DNA of 64,000 bases from Bradyrhizobium sp. CER78 (GCF_029846235.1 NZ_JARVWP010000012.1:162588-226587), one strand, 5' to 3'. Counted from the first letter of the stretch, positions 34,798 to 44,636 are shown. Notes: generated from the sequence alone by a model not told the origin. A program made the numbers and translations.

Positions 34798-34882
34798 GGA
34801 GGCCTCCCGGGACTTACGCCGACCATCGCGGCTTTATGATGCGATCTTGGCGCGCAAACCTAGCAGGCCGCTCGCGCGCGCA

Positions 34883-36394
34883 CTATAGGCCCGCGCGGCC
34901 CTCACCGCGCGTCCGCAGCCGGCTGTGGCGTCTGCCGTAGGCCGCATAGATCACCAGCCCGATCACGAGCCACACCGCGAGCCTGATCCAGGTGTCGAGC
35001 GGCAGGCCGAACATCAGGAACAGCGAGGTTCCGGCGGCAGCCGGGGCTACCAGCCAGATTGCCGGAGCCTTGAACGGGCGCGGCAATTGCGGATCGCGGA
35101 TGCGCAGCACCAGCGTTCCGATCGAGACCACGGTGAATGCGAACAGCGTGCCGATCGAGACGAGCTCGCCGACCAGCCCGATCGGCAGCAGGCCGCCGAG
35201 AATGGCGGCAACGGTGCCGGCAAAGATGGTCGAGACGTAGGGGGTCTGGAAGCGCGGATGGATCTTTGCGGCAAAACCCGGTAGCAGCCCGTCATGCGCC
35301 ATGGCACGGAAGATCCGCGGCTGCGCCAGCAGCATGATGAGGATCACCGATGTCAGCCCGAACAGGATGCCGAGCTTGATGAACGGACCGAGCCAGCCGA
35401 TGCCAATCGCATCGATGCCGACGGCGATCGGATCCGGCACGCTGAGCTTGTCGTACGGCACGATCCCTGTCAGCACGAAGCCGACCGCGACATAGAGCGC
35501 GGCGCAGATCACGAGCGATCCGAGAATACCGATCGGCATGTCGCGCTCCGGCGACTTCGCCTCCTGCGCCGCGGTCGAGATCGCATCGAAGCCGATATAG
35601 GCGAAGAACACCACCGCCGCGCCGCGGACCACGCCGGACCAGCCGAATGCGCCGGGACCGGCATTCGGCGGGATCAGCGTGCCCTCCGGATTGCCCGCCG
35701 TCACCCAGTTCGCCAGCGAGACCGAGGAGGCCGCGGCGGCGAGAAACAATGCGATGACGACGAGCTTCACCACGACGACGAAGCCGGTGAAGCGCGCGGA
35801 CTCGCGAATGCCGACCACGAGCAGCGTAGTGACGAAGGCGATGATCGCCATCGCCGGGATGTTGATGACCGCGCCGGTCGACGACCACGCCCCGGTGTTG
35901 ACGTCGTAGGCGAGCGGCGCCGAGGTGAATTGCTGCGGCAGGTTGATGCCGAAATCGCGCATGAAGCTGACGAAATAGCCGGACCATCCGACCGAGACCG
36001 CGATCGCACCGACGGCATATTCGAGGATCAGGTCCCAGCCGATGATCCAGGCGATCAACTCGCCGAGCGTGGCATAGGCGTAGGTATAGGCGCTGCCGCA
36101 GATCGGCACGGTCGATGCCATCTCGGCGTAGCACAGACCGGCGAAGGCGCAGGCGACCGCGCCGAGCATGAAGGAGAGCGTGACGGCGGGACCGGCATTG
36201 GCGGCGGCCGCGTGTCCCGTCAGCACGAAGATGCCGGCGCCGATGATGCCGCCGATGCCGAGCGTGACCAGTTGCAACGCCGAGAGCGAGCGTTTGAAGA
36301 CGGGCGTCTCCGCGTCGCCGTCGGCGCGTGCCGCCTCTCGCAACAGTTCGGAGGTCGATTTTCGATCCCAGAAGCCGGCCAGGATGTCGGTCAC
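34883..36394 (-). CDS. APC-family amino acid permease
   Basis: A 503-aa inner-membrane transporter with 12-14 helices. The APC signature GIGGIIGAGIFVLTG lies in the first helix region (about 38-52), and CYAEMASTVPICGSAYTY is typical of the cationic amino acid (CAT/YfnA-like) branch. The GTG start at 36394 was chosen because GGAGGGCC precedes it at proper distance and the protein then begins as relatives do; an ATG at 36514 would add 40 unlikely residues. Substrate not determined. Confidence 0.9.
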   Translation of the reverse strand: MTDILAGFWDRKSTSELLREAARADGDAETPVFKRSLSALQLVTLGIGGIIGAGIFVLTGHAAAANAGPAVTLSFMLGAVACAFAGLCYAEMASTVPICGSAYTYAYATLGELIAWIIGWDLILEYAVGAIAVSVGWSGYFVSFMRDFGINLPQQFTSAPLAYDVNTGAWSSTGAVINIPAMAIIAFVTTLLVVGIRESARFTGFVVVVKLVVIALFLAAAASSVSLANWVTAGNPEGTLIPPNAGPGAFGWSGVVRGAAVVFFAYIGFDAISTAAQEAKSPERDMPIGILGSLVICAALYVAVGFVLTGIVPYDKLSVPDPIAVGIDAIGIGWLGPFIKLGILFGLTSVILIMLLAQPRIFRAMAHDGLLPGFAAKIHPRFQTPYVSTIFAGTVAAILGGLLPIGLVGELVSIGTLFAFTVVSIGTLVLRIRDPQLPRPFKAPAIWLVAPAAAGTSLFLMFGLPLDTWIRLAVWLVIGLVIYAAYGRRHSRLRTRGEGRAGL

Positions 36395-36529
36395 GCCAAA
36401 TGGCCCTCCGCCGCTCGGGCCCTGCGGGACCCGCCACGATCGGCGGACTATAACGCGGCGGACGTCCAGTCGTTCGCACGCCGGGTGACGGCCGGTGCCC
36501 TTATCCACCGCCAAGCAGCGGGGCGGGCC

Positions 36530-36835
36530 CTACTGGCAGGGATGGCGGCGTCCGTCGCGGCCAAGGAAGGTCCCGGACGCCGGATCGAACGAGCGGTAGC
36601 GAGCGCAGGATGAGGACGGCGCCGGCGGCATGGCGCCATAGGCGTTCGCCGGGTTGCCGCTGCGTTGCCCCGCCGCCTGGGCCTCACCCCATGGCGTCAA
36701 GGCGCCGCCGTTGATGGCGCTGCGCCCGGGATTTTGCGCATCAAACAACGCCGGCTCCGAAATCTGGGCAACGACCGGTGAAAACGTCATCCCTGCAAGC
36801 ACGATGGCGGTTGCAACCGCCCTCAATCCGGACAT
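36530..36835 (-). CDS. BA14K-like secreted protein
   Basis: A 101-aa protein with a signal peptide (MSGLRAVATAIVLAGMTFSPVVAQ; AGGAG before the ATG at 36835). The C-terminus CARYRSFDPASGTFLGRDGRRHPC is the hallmark of the BA14K family, named for an immunoreactive Brucella protein with lectin-like properties. An N-terminal extension from 36931 lacks support. Role in the host or soil setting is unknown. Confidence 0.8.
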   Translation of the reverse strand: MSGLRAVATAIVLAGMTFSPVVAQISEPALFDAQNPGRSAINGGALTPWGEAQAAGQRSGNPANAYGAMPPAPSSSCARYRSFDPASGTFLGRDGRRHPCQ

Positions 36836-36972
36836 GCGACCACTCCTGTCGATCAATGGAAACCTGTCGAAGGCCGGCCGAGCCGCCCCAAAACCATATG
36901 GTGGCGGCGCCTCCCCGGGCACAGGCGCCACGGCGTCACGATGCTGCGAGCTGGCCGGCCGTGGCTCGCCAC

Positions 36973-37518
36973 TCAGTGGTTATGCACGTCGGGCCGCGGG
37001 TCGGAGACGAACCCGTCGCGGTTCGGCATCTTGACGGCGGCGAGCGACTTGGCGTCGAGCACGGCATTGGCGGGGACGACGCCGTTGAGGCTGAGGATGT
37101 AGGCGGACACCGCGTAGACGTCCTCATTGCTCAGCGATTGCGGCGCGTTCTGCGGCATCGCGCGGCGGATGTAATCGAACAGGGTCGAGGCATAAGGCCA
37201 GTAGCTGCCGACGGTGCGGATTGGTTTTGGGCTGGCCAGCGTGCCCTGTCCGCCGACCAGGCGGTCGCCGACGCCGCCCTGCCCGTTGTCGCCATGGCAT
37301 GCCGCACATTGCTCGGCGAACACGGTGCGGCCGCGCTCGACGCTCCCGCTGCCCGGCGGCAGGTTGGAGCCATCGCGGCCGATATCGATGTTCCAGCCCG
37401 CGATCTCGGCAGGCGTTGCCGGACGCCCGATGCCATAGCGATCGTCGGCCTGCGCGGCAGCGGCAAGCATCGCAATCGCACCTACGACGAACGCCGCCTT
37501 CAGGTTACGCCTGGGCAT
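36973..37518 (-). CDS. c-type cytochrome, SoxD/SorB-like subunit
   Basis: A 181-aa periplasmic cytochrome: signal peptide (cut near AAQADD, residue 24), one heme site C71-AA-C74-H75, and a likely Met ligand in RRAMPQNAP. It overlaps the end of the molybdoenzyme gene by 14 bp and is presumably its electron acceptor. With one heme it is shorter than diheme SoxD proteins of some sulfur oxidisers. Confidence 0.88.
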   Translation of the reverse strand: MPRRNLKAAFVVGAIAMLAAAAQADDRYGIGRPATPAEIAGWNIDIGRDGSNLPPGSGSVERGRTVFAEQCAACHGDNGQGGVGDRLVGGQGTLASPKPIRTVGSYWPYASTLFDYIRRAMPQNAPQSLSNEDVYAVSAYILSLNGVVPANAVLDAKSLAAVKMPNRDGFVSDPRPDVHNH

Positions 37519-38782
37519 TGGTCACCTCGCCATTTGCATCGATGCGCCAGGGCCAGATAGCGTTGTTGTGGTAGAACGAGTTGAGACCGCGCACCTTGAC
37601 CAATTCCGCCAGCGTCGGCTGGGTGTATCCGGTCTCGTCGATGGCGCGGCTCTGGATCACGGCGGGCGTGCCGTCCCAGTGCCAGGGCAAACGGAAACGC
37701 GTGAGTGCACGCGTCAGCACCGGCTCCTGCAACTCGGCCTGCTGCCAGCTCTTGCCCTCGTCGAGCGAGATCTCGACGCTCGTGATCTTGCCGTGGCCGC
37801 TCCAGGCGATCCCGGTGATCTCGTGAAAGCCGTGCGTGGTCAGCTTCTGCCCGCCGGACGGCCGCGTGATGATCGACTTGGCCTCCATGTAGAAGGTGAA
37901 TTCGCGCGACGTGCCGTCTGGCATCGGGTCGGTGTATTTCGAGGTCTCCTCGCGCGAATAGGCCGGCTCGGCGGTGACCTTGAGCCGGCGCAGCCACTTC
38001 ACGTTCATGTTGCCCTCGAAGCCGGGTAGCAACAGGCGCAGCGGATAGCCCTGCTGCGGACGCAGCCGCTCGCCGTTCTGGCTGTAGACCAGCATGGCGT
38101 CGTCGAGGCATTTCTCGATCGGGATCGAGCGCGTCAGCGCGGCGGCATCGGCGCCTTCGGCGACGATCCATTTGGCGCCCGGCTGCAAGCCTGCTTCGTC
38201 GAGCACCGTCTTCAGCGGCACGCCGGTCCATTCGGCGCAGCTCAGGAGGCCGACGAGGTCGGAGGCCGTCTTGCCATAGGGCTTGGTGTAGACCGGATTG
38301 CCGGAGCACTCCAGGAAGTGGATGCGCGATTGCGACGGAAAGCGGCGGATGTCCTCCATCGTGAACACCAGCGGGCGATCGACCATGCCGTGCAGCATCA
38401 GCCGGTGCTCGGCCGGATCGATGGTCGGCACGCCGCCATGGTGGCGTTCGTAGAACAGGCCGTTCGGCGTGATGATGCCGTCGAGCTCCTGCAACGGCGT
38501 GCGGCCCGACGCCGAGATATATTGCGGCAGCGTCTTCGAGATATTCTTGACGACGCCCTTCTCGTGCACCGATGGCGTGCCATAGGGCTGGCTTCCCATC
38601 GGGTCGCCGGGCGCTTTCATCCACTCCGGCACGTTGGGCGGAAGATTATTCTCCTGCTCGGCAAGCGCAGGAGAACCGGCAACTCCCGCCATCGCGGAGC
38701 CTCCGGCCAATGCTGCACCCGCCTGAAGAAATCGCCTGCGAGACGCCTCTCGCACGCGCTTGTCCGTCGTATGTTCGCTCAT
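37505..38782 (-). CDS. soxC: Molybdopterin sulfite/sulfane dehydrogenase, SoxC-like
   Basis: A 425-aa sulfite oxidase-family protein. A Tat signal (SRRRFLQAGAALAGG, 14-28) exports it folded; the Mo-binding cysteine is C159 in HFLECSGN. The C-terminal Mo-co dimerisation domain ends with the SoxC-like AIWPWRIDANGEV. In the Sox system SoxC with SoxD oxidises protein-bound sulfane; alone the pair may oxidise free sulfite. No soxXYZAB genes are in the window. Gene order soxC-cytochrome with overlap supports an obligate complex. Confidence 0.88.
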   Translation of the reverse strand: MSEHTTDKRVREASRRRFLQAGAALAGGSAMAGVAGSPALAEQENNLPPNVPEWMKAPGDPMGSQPYGTPSVHEKGVVKNISKTLPQYISASGRTPLQELDGIITPNGLFYERHHGGVPTIDPAEHRLMLHGMVDRPLVFTMEDIRRFPSQSRIHFLECSGNPVYTKPYGKTASDLVGLLSCAEWTGVPLKTVLDEAGLQPGAKWIVAEGADAAALTRSIPIEKCLDDAMLVYSQNGERLRPQQGYPLRLLLPGFEGNMNVKWLRRLKVTAEPAYSREETSKYTDPMPDGTSREFTFYMEAKSIITRPSGGQKLTTHGFHEITGIAWSGHGKITSVEISLDEGKSWQQAELQEPVLTRALTRFRLPWHWDGTPAVIQSRAIDETGYTQPTLAELVKVRGLNSFYHNNAIWPWRIDANGEVTNAQA

Positions 38783-38806
38783 CGACGTTTTCCTCTGACG
38801 TTACCA

Positions 38807-38879
38807 GAGCATGATCCGGAAAAGCGCGAAGCGGTTTTCCCTCGCGACAAACGCAAAGCGTTTGCGCGGAGATCATGCC
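38807..38879. repeat. Dispersed palindrome (GCATGATCCGGAAAA family)
   Basis: The outer arms GCATGATC and GATCATGC are inverted, with internal stems around CGCGAAGCG and AAACGCAAAGCGTTTG. It lies between soxC and the P450 gene. The motif is reminiscent of a repeat common in Bradyrhizobium intergenic regions (from memory). Confidence 0.65.
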
Positions 38880-38979
38880 AGGACAACAATCCAAAGCGCG
38901 ATGACGATTCATCGTGCTCTGGTGCAGCCTAACACCAAACGCCCGAGACGAGGCAATGGTCGCGAGTGCAGAGCTGCCA

Positions 38980-40188
38980 TCAACTGCCCGCGACGACGGG
39001 CAATTTGTCGATCGAGCGGATGCCGGGGCGGCCGCGCCAGTGGATGTGCTCGGGCTTCACCGCGAGCCGGAGATCGGGCCAGCGCGTGAACAGCGCTTGT
39101 AGCGCAGATGCCGCCTCGATTCGTGCCAGCTGGTGGCCGAGGCAGAAATGGATTCCGGTCCCGAACGAGATATGCCGGTTCGGCTTGCGTGCGAGATCCA
39201 TTCGTTCGGGATGCTCATGCGCCGTGGGATCGATATTGGCGGCCGCGATCATCGCCATCACCCGCTCGCCCTTCTTCAGATGAACGCCGCCGAATTCGAC
39301 GTCGCGCCTGACGTAGCGCGGCTTGGTGAACTGCACCGGCGAGACGAAGCGCAGAAATTCCTCGACCGCGAGGCCGAGGCGGCTCCAGTCAGCCGTGAGC
39401 CAGTCGCGCCGCGCAGGGTCCTTGAGCAACTCGAACACCGATCCGCTGATCAGATGCGTCGTCGTTTCCGACCCCGCGCCGAGCAGCAGGAACACCATCG
39501 ACACCATTTCGTCCGGTGTGATGCGACCGCCTTCCTTCTCGACCTGCACCAGTTCCGCGATCAGCCCCTCACCGCCTCGCTCGCGCGCGAACTGCAATTG
39601 CTGCGCGAGGTACTTTCGCATCTTCGACAGCGAACCCATCATTCGCAGGAAGCTGATCGGGCCTCGTAGCTGCGTCATCGCATTGGCCCAGGCGATGAAT
39701 GTCGGCCGGTCGGCCAGCGGCAAGCCGAGCAGCTCGCAAATCACCGAGACCGGCAGGATGCGGGCATAGCGCGGGATCAGGTCGGCCGGGCTTCCCGCGG
39801 CGAACAATTCGTCGGCGAGGCGATCGGCGATGCCGCGGATGTGCGGCTCCATGTCGAGCACCGCGCGGCGGCGGAATGCCTCGTCCACGATGCTGCGCAG
39901 CCTCGTGTGATCCGGCTCGTCCATCGTCAGCATGTTGTTGGCGACGGCGGTGACCGACTTCGGCATCCACCAGCGCAGGCCGGCAACCTCGCCGTCCTCC
40001 TTGCGCAACGTAAAGGTCGCGCTCTCCTTCAGCATCACGGAGGCGGCATCGTAGGTCGTCGTCAGCCAGACCCGGCCGACAATTGGAAACCTGACCTCGA
40101 CGACCTCGCCGCGAGCACGCAGCATCGCAATGCCGGCGGCAGGATCCCGGTTGAATGTTTCGCTGGAAAAATCCGGCTGCGATGCCAT
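38980..40188 (-). CDS. Cytochrome P450
   Basis: A 402-aa soluble bacterial P450. I-helix GAGSETTTH (237-245), E277-x-x-R280, and the heme-binding loop FGTGIHFCLGHQLAR with C349 are all intact. It needs a ferredoxin and reductase, not encoded nearby. Substrate is unknown; the neighbouring extradiol dioxygenase could hint at aromatic or terpenoid catabolism, but the genes are not tightly linked. Confidence 0.93.
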   Translation of the reverse strand: MASQPDFSSETFNRDPAAGIAMLRARGEVVEVRFPIVGRVWLTTTYDAASVMLKESATFTLRKEDGEVAGLRWWMPKSVTAVANNMLTMDEPDHTRLRSIVDEAFRRRAVLDMEPHIRGIADRLADELFAAGSPADLIPRYARILPVSVICELLGLPLADRPTFIAWANAMTQLRGPISFLRMMGSLSKMRKYLAQQLQFARERGGEGLIAELVQVEKEGGRITPDEMVSMVFLLLGAGSETTTHLISGSVFELLKDPARRDWLTADWSRLGLAVEEFLRFVSPVQFTKPRYVRRDVEFGGVHLKKGERVMAMIAAANIDPTAHEHPERMDLARKPNRHISFGTGIHFCLGHQLARIEAASALQALFTRWPDLRLAVKPEHIHWRGRPGIRSIDKLPVVAGS

Positions 40189-40324
40189 GGCGCCACCTCA
40201 TGCCGCCGTTCGCGCATCCGGAACATGGTGCGAAATGCCGTGTATGCAAGGCCGGGCGCGTTTGCCCCTGCGGGAACCAGCGGCGCAGCGTGGCCGCTGC
40301 TCGCCGGTCGTTCCATATGACAGC

Positions 40325-40807
40325 TCACATCCGTTCGCCGGGCAATCGGCTGGCTTGCTTCACCCAGGCGGTGAACTGGGCTTCGTCGAGCTCGTCGTTC
40401 TCGTGAATGTTGAGATAACGCGTATGCTGCTGCTTGGACTCGCCCGGCGGCACGGGACGCAGCAATGCGCCGCGAAAGAACGCCACCTTGATGTAGCGGG
40501 TGAAGACATGGATGCCGAGGAACCAGCCTTCGCCTGCGACGCCGTAGAGCGGCGAGTTCCACTTCACCGCCTTGTGCACGCCGGGGACGGTCCGCACGAT
40601 GAGCGCGTCAAGCTTGCGTCCGACCTCGCTTTTCCACCCCGGCATCGCCGCGATATAGGCTTGCACGGGCGCGTCACCAACTCCCATTGCGATCTGCGGA
40701 TTGCCGCCCGCGAGCAGACGCGGCTTTGCAGCTCCGCGCGTCGCGGCTGCCTTCTTTGCGCTCTTCTTGGCGCTCTTCGCCGACTTCTTGGAAGTCTTGC
40801 CAACCAT
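40325..40807 (-). CDS. DUF1801-family protein
   Basis: A 160-aa protein. A Lys/Ser/Ala-rich histone-like N-terminus (KKSAKSAKKSAKKAAATRG) precedes a DUF1801/YdhG-like domain (about 45-155: PVQAYIAAMPGWKSE, VKWNSPLYGV, FFRGALLRPV). The basic tail could bind nucleic acid. The start at 40807 is followed by a typical Lys-rich sequence; a longer frame from 41059 is unsupported. Confidence 0.75.
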   Translation of the reverse strand: MVGKTSKKSAKSAKKSAKKAAATRGAAKPRLLAGGNPQIAMGVGDAPVQAYIAAMPGWKSEVGRKLDALIVRTVPGVHKAVKWNSPLYGVAGEGWFLGIHVFTRYIKVAFFRGALLRPVPPGESKQQHTRYLNIHENDELDEAQFTAWVKQASRLPGERM

Positions 40808-40965
40808 TGTGCCTGTTTCCACCGGTTCACGTCCCGCGCGCTGCGCAGCGTTCGCCCTCTCGACCCGGATCATACGATTGTGGGTCGATGTTGTCGTCAG
40901 TGCCCGCGCCTGTATGTGGCGGCGTATCGACGCGCGCGATCGGTCTGCTTGCCGCAGTCCGGCGT

Positions 40966-41922
40966 CTAGTCGACCACCGCCGGCGTGCCGTGGGTGTGGA
41001 ACGACTCGATCGTCTTCAACCCCCAGGCCTGGCCCTTCTTGCGCTCCTCCTCGGTCCACACGATCGGCTTCCAGTCCGGCGCCAGGATCAGGCGGGCTCC
41101 GGCATTGGCGACCTCGACGCGGTTGCCGCCGGGTTCATAGACATAGAGGAAGAAAGTCTGCTGGATCGCGTGCTTGTGCGGACCGGTCTCGATATGCACC
41201 CCGTGCTCGAGGAAGATATCGGCGGCTCGCAGGATCTCCTCGCGGCTGTCCAGCGCATAGGTCACATGGTGAAACCGGCCGCGCTTGCCGTAGTGGTCGC
41301 GCGTATAGGCGAAGTCGTAGCTCTTGTTCGACATCGTCATCCACATCGCGGCTTCCGTGCCGTCGTTGAGCACGATCTGCTCGGTGGTGCGGCATCCCAG
41401 GTAGTTCTCGAAGAAAAGGCGATTGGCCTTGATGTCGACCGCGAGGCAATTGAGATGGTCGAGCCGGCGGACGTTGACGCCACGGGCCGGAAAGCGCTGC
41501 GCCTGGTTCTTCAACGCGGGCTTCAGCCCGGCCGGCGCCTCGTACCATTCCGTCTCGTAGTAGAGCTCGATGACGTGGCCGTCGGGATCGCGGCAGCGAA
41601 ATGCCGGTCCCTGCCCCATGTCGCCGTCGATCCAGCCGATATCGAAGCCCGAGCCCTTCAGTGCGGCGACGCGGCGCTCGAGCGCCTGCGGGCTGCGCGC
41701 CCGCAGCGCCATGTGCTCCATGCCCGAGGTGTTCGATGCGGTCAGCTTCAGCGAATAGCGCTCATAGTCGTCCCAGCCGCGCAGATAGACCGACTCGCCC
41801 TCTCGGCCGCTGACCGTCATGCCCATGACGTCGACGAAGAACGTCAGGCTCTCGTCCGGCTTCGGCGTCAGCAGCTCCATGTGCCCGAGATGAGCGAGAT
41901 CGAAGATCGGTTCCGGCTGCAT
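40966..41922 (-). CDS. Extradiol (catechol 2,3-) dioxygenase, type I
   Basis: A 318-aa protein with two VOC domains. The metal ligands of type I extradiol enzymes are visible in the second: H156 (RRLDHLNC), H218/H219 (RFHHVTYALD) and E270 (GGNRVEVAN). Such enzymes cleave catechols next to the hydroxyls using Fe(II). GAGGAG precedes the ATG at 41922. No other ring-cleavage pathway gene is adjacent. Confidence 0.9.
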   Translation of the reverse strand: MQPEPIFDLAHLGHMELLTPKPDESLTFFVDVMGMTVSGREGESVYLRGWDDYERYSLKLTASNTSGMEHMALRARSPQALERRVAALKGSGFDIGWIDGDMGQGPAFRCRDPDGHVIELYYETEWYEAPAGLKPALKNQAQRFPARGVNVRRLDHLNCLAVDIKANRLFFENYLGCRTTEQIVLNDGTEAAMWMTMSNKSYDFAYTRDHYGKRGRFHHVTYALDSREEILRAADIFLEHGVHIETGPHKHAIQQTFFLYVYEPGGNRVEVANAGARLILAPDWKPIVWTEEERKKGQAWGLKTIESFHTHGTPAVVD

Positions 41923-42072
41923 GGGACGGTCTCCTCGCACGGCGCCACCGACGTCTTTCCGCTCGGGCGAGCGATGCCGGCGCGATTTGTACTAGTGTAC
42001 AAAGGATTAGGTCCCGTCAACAAATTATTGGCACCGGCAATCGCAGCCCGCGGTTGAGACCACCCTCCGCGC

Positions 42073-42258
42073 CTACCCCTTGGACGCTATCACCGGCGCC
42101 GCATCGTGCGGCCGGGACATGGTCGCCGACACCGTCAGCGCGACGGCAAGCGCGCACACCATGCAGAGCTTCATCCGCGCCGTGCGGCGATCGGTCATCG
42201 GCAGGAAGAAGAAGAACGCGATGGCCAGAACGAGAAGCGCATTCACGAGATAGTACAT
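42073..42258 (-). CDS. Small two-helix membrane protein
   Basis: A 61-aa protein with two hydrophobic helices (MYYLVNALLVLAIAFFFFLP and MKLCMVCALAVALTVSATM) joined by the basic loop TDRRTAR. GAGGG precedes the ATG at 42258. No family recognised. It lies 89 bp after the GGDEF/EAL gene on the same strand. Confidence 0.65.
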   Translation of the reverse strand: MYYLVNALLVLAIAFFFFLPMTDRRTARMKLCMVCALAVALTVSATMSRPHDAAPVIASKG

Positions 42259-42347
42259 GGCGGGGCCCTCTTGTTGCGTATCAACAAGATGCCCGGCGCT
42301 CGCGCGGCATTCCGTGGCCGGAATCACATAGAGAAAGCCGCCGGCGG

Positions 42348-44264
42348 TCAGGCGACCGAGACGGCATCCTCGCGATGCGAGGACAGCAGCCTGCGGATCT
42401 CGACATCCGGCACCGGCCGGCTGAACAGGTAGCCCTGCATCTCCGTACAGCCGAGGGTCCGAAGCAGACTGCGCTGCTGCTCGGTCTCGACGCCCTCGGC
42501 GGTCGTCGTCATGTCGCTCGCGGCGGCAATGTTCACGACGGCCTGAACGATCGTGGACGACGCGCCGGTCCCGGCGAGATCCTTGATGAAGGCGCGGTCG
42601 ATCTTGATCTTGTCGAACGGGAAGCGCTGCAGATAGCTCAGCGACGAATAGCCGGTGCCGAAATCGTCGAGCGCGATGCGCACGCCAAGCTCGCGCAGCT
42701 GATGCAGGATATCGAGCGCAGCCTCGTCGTCGCGGATCAGCACCGCCTCGGTGATCTCGAGCTCGAGCCGCGCCGGCGCGAGCCCCGACGCCGCCAGCGC
42801 GGCGGCAACGTTCAGCGCCAGCGTCTGGCTCTTGAACTGGATCGGCGACACGTTGACCGCGACATGGATATGATCCGGCCAGTTCACGGCTTCCCGGCAC
42901 GCGGTGTTGAGCACCCAGTGCCCGAGATCGTTGATCAAGCCGGTGTCCTCGGCGACCGGGATGAAATCCGCGGGCGAGATGGTGCCGCGTTCGGGATGAC
43001 GCCAGCGCAGCAGTGCCTCGCAGCAGCTGACCCGGCCGTCCCCGAGATGGAGCAGCGGCTGATAATGCAGCTCGAAGCTGCCCTCGACGATGGCCTGGCG
43101 CAATTCGAGCTCCAGGCTGCGCCGCGCCTTGGCCCGCGCGTCCATGCCGGCCTCGAAGAAGCGGTAGGTGCGGCGGCCGTCGCTCTTGGCGCCATAGAGC
43201 GCAAGGTCGGCGTTGCGCAGCAATTGATCGAGGTCGAGCCCGTCGGAGGGTGCAACCGCGATGCCGATGCTGGCATCCGTCGTGATCAGGTGTCCGCTGC
43301 AATCGATCGGCTGGCGGATGCTCTGGTAGATCGCGGCCAGCAGCTGCATGGTCTGGGTCTGATCGCGGACCGCGGTCTGGATCACGGCAAACTCGTCGCC
43401 GCCGAGCCGCGCCGCGACATCGGTTCCCCCGAGGCAGGAGCGCAGACGATCGGCGATTGCTCTCAGCAGTTCGTCGCCGATCTGATGGCCGAGCGCGTCG
43501 TTGACGGCTTTGAACTCGTCGATATCGATATACATGACCGCGAGTTGGTCATCCGGCCCGATCGTTCTCAGCGCCTGCTCGAGGCGCTGGCGGAACAGCA
43601 CACGGTTGGGCAGATCGGTGAGCGCATCGTAATGCGCCATGTAGGCGATCTTGTTTTCGGTGCGGGTGCGTTCGGTGACATCCTCGATGGTCGCCACCCA
43701 TCCACCGTCCGGCAGCGGCTTGTTGACGATCTCGATCGCACGGCCGCCCGGTGCCTCTGTCAGCTGACGCGTCGCCTTGCCCAGCTTCACATTGCGGATG
43801 ATGGCATCGCAGAACGCGTCGACGTCGCCGTCGAACGAGCCGGTCTCCTGCCGGTGCGCGATCAGCCGCTGCATGGTGCAGCCCGGTTTCGCCACGTCGG
43901 GCGAAAGCCCGAACATCTCGATGTAGGGACTGTTGCAGATGATGATGCGCGCCGACGCATCGTAGAGCACGAGCCCCTGCGGAATGTTGTTCACGGCGGT
44001 CATGAGATTGCGGCGCTCGGTGGCGAGCCGCTCATCCGAGGCCTGGTGTCGCTTAAGCAGCAGGAAGACGATCACGGCCATGATCGCAAACGCCGCCATC
44101 AGCAGGCCTTCGCGCTCGCTCCATTGTGCGGTCGCGCTTCCGAGCAGGCTGCCGACAAGCAGGCCGGCACAGAATGCCATCCCCTTGGTCGAACCGGCGT
44201 CGGCATGTTCTGGCGATGAATTGCGGTGTTCGATGCGCACGCTGATCTCTCCCGAGCGCGGCAT
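42348..44264 (-). CDS. GGDEF-EAL cyclic-di-GMP signalling protein
   Basis: A 638-aa protein: two membrane helices (about 28-70), a PAS-type sensor (about 85-200), GGDEF domain (motif GGDEF at 288-292) and EAL domain (motif EAL at 416-418; later DDFGTGYSSL and IKIDRAFIKDL). Both catalytic motifs are intact, so it may make and degrade c-di-GMP, though one activity often dominates. The RxxD inhibitory site before GGDEF is absent (GGTD). Located at the inner membrane. Input signal unknown. Confidence 0.93.
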   Translation of the reverse strand: MPRSGEISVRIEHRNSSPEHADAGSTKGMAFCAGLLVGSLLGSATAQWSEREGLLMAAFAIMAVIVFLLLKRHQASDERLATERRNLMTAVNNIPQGLVLYDASARIIICNSPYIEMFGLSPDVAKPGCTMQRLIAHRQETGSFDGDVDAFCDAIIRNVKLGKATRQLTEAPGGRAIEIVNKPLPDGGWVATIEDVTERTRTENKIAYMAHYDALTDLPNRVLFRQRLEQALRTIGPDDQLAVMYIDIDEFKAVNDALGHQIGDELLRAIADRLRSCLGGTDVAARLGGDEFAVIQTAVRDQTQTMQLLAAIYQSIRQPIDCSGHLITTDASIGIAVAPSDGLDLDQLLRNADLALYGAKSDGRRTYRFFEAGMDARAKARRSLELELRQAIVEGSFELHYQPLLHLGDGRVSCCEALLRWRHPERGTISPADFIPVAEDTGLINDLGHWVLNTACREAVNWPDHIHVAVNVSPIQFKSQTLALNVAAALAASGLAPARLELEITEAVLIRDDEAALDILHQLRELGVRIALDDFGTGYSSLSYLQRFPFDKIKIDRAFIKDLAGTGASSTIVQAVVNIAAASDMTTTAEGVETEQQRSLLRTLGCTEMQGYLFSRPVPDVEIRRLLSSHREDAVSVA

Positions 44265-44636
44265 CGTTACGCAGCACTGATGGAAAGGTCGTTACAACTC
44301 GCAGTTAGCAATCGGTTACACGATACCTGGAGCCAACGCGCAACACATCGCGCCGAACCTCCGTAAAGCTACGGAGCCGCCGATGTACTCCTCCAAGATG
44401 GTGAATCCCGTATTAACGGGTAAACCGCGAAACCGACGCTTCTGTGCCGGAAGGCGACGATTTCGCCGCCGATGCACGCGACGGGGCACAATCTCACGTC
44501 ACGATAGAAACAAATCGTCACCGGGAAGGTGTAGATTTAGCCGATGCCGAACCCCGGCGACTTAACGGTTTTTCCAATCCCGGGCGGGCATATTGGTCCG
44601 GACATTTAGATTTCGAGAACGAGCCAGGCTGGAACT
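44265..44636. other. Divergent intergenic region without a gene
   Basis: About 370 bp between the divergent GGDEF/EAL gene and the HerA-like ATPase. Weak open frames here only overlap the next gene out of frame. No clear operator seen. Confidence 0.45.

Noticed and set aside
41923..42072. A gene in the gap after the dioxygenase
   Set aside because: Only short frames; the sequence looks like a promoter region.
42054..44219. 721-aa plus-strand frame opposite the GGDEF/EAL gene
   Set aside because: Antisense shadow; the minus-strand protein has intact GGDEF and EAL motifs.
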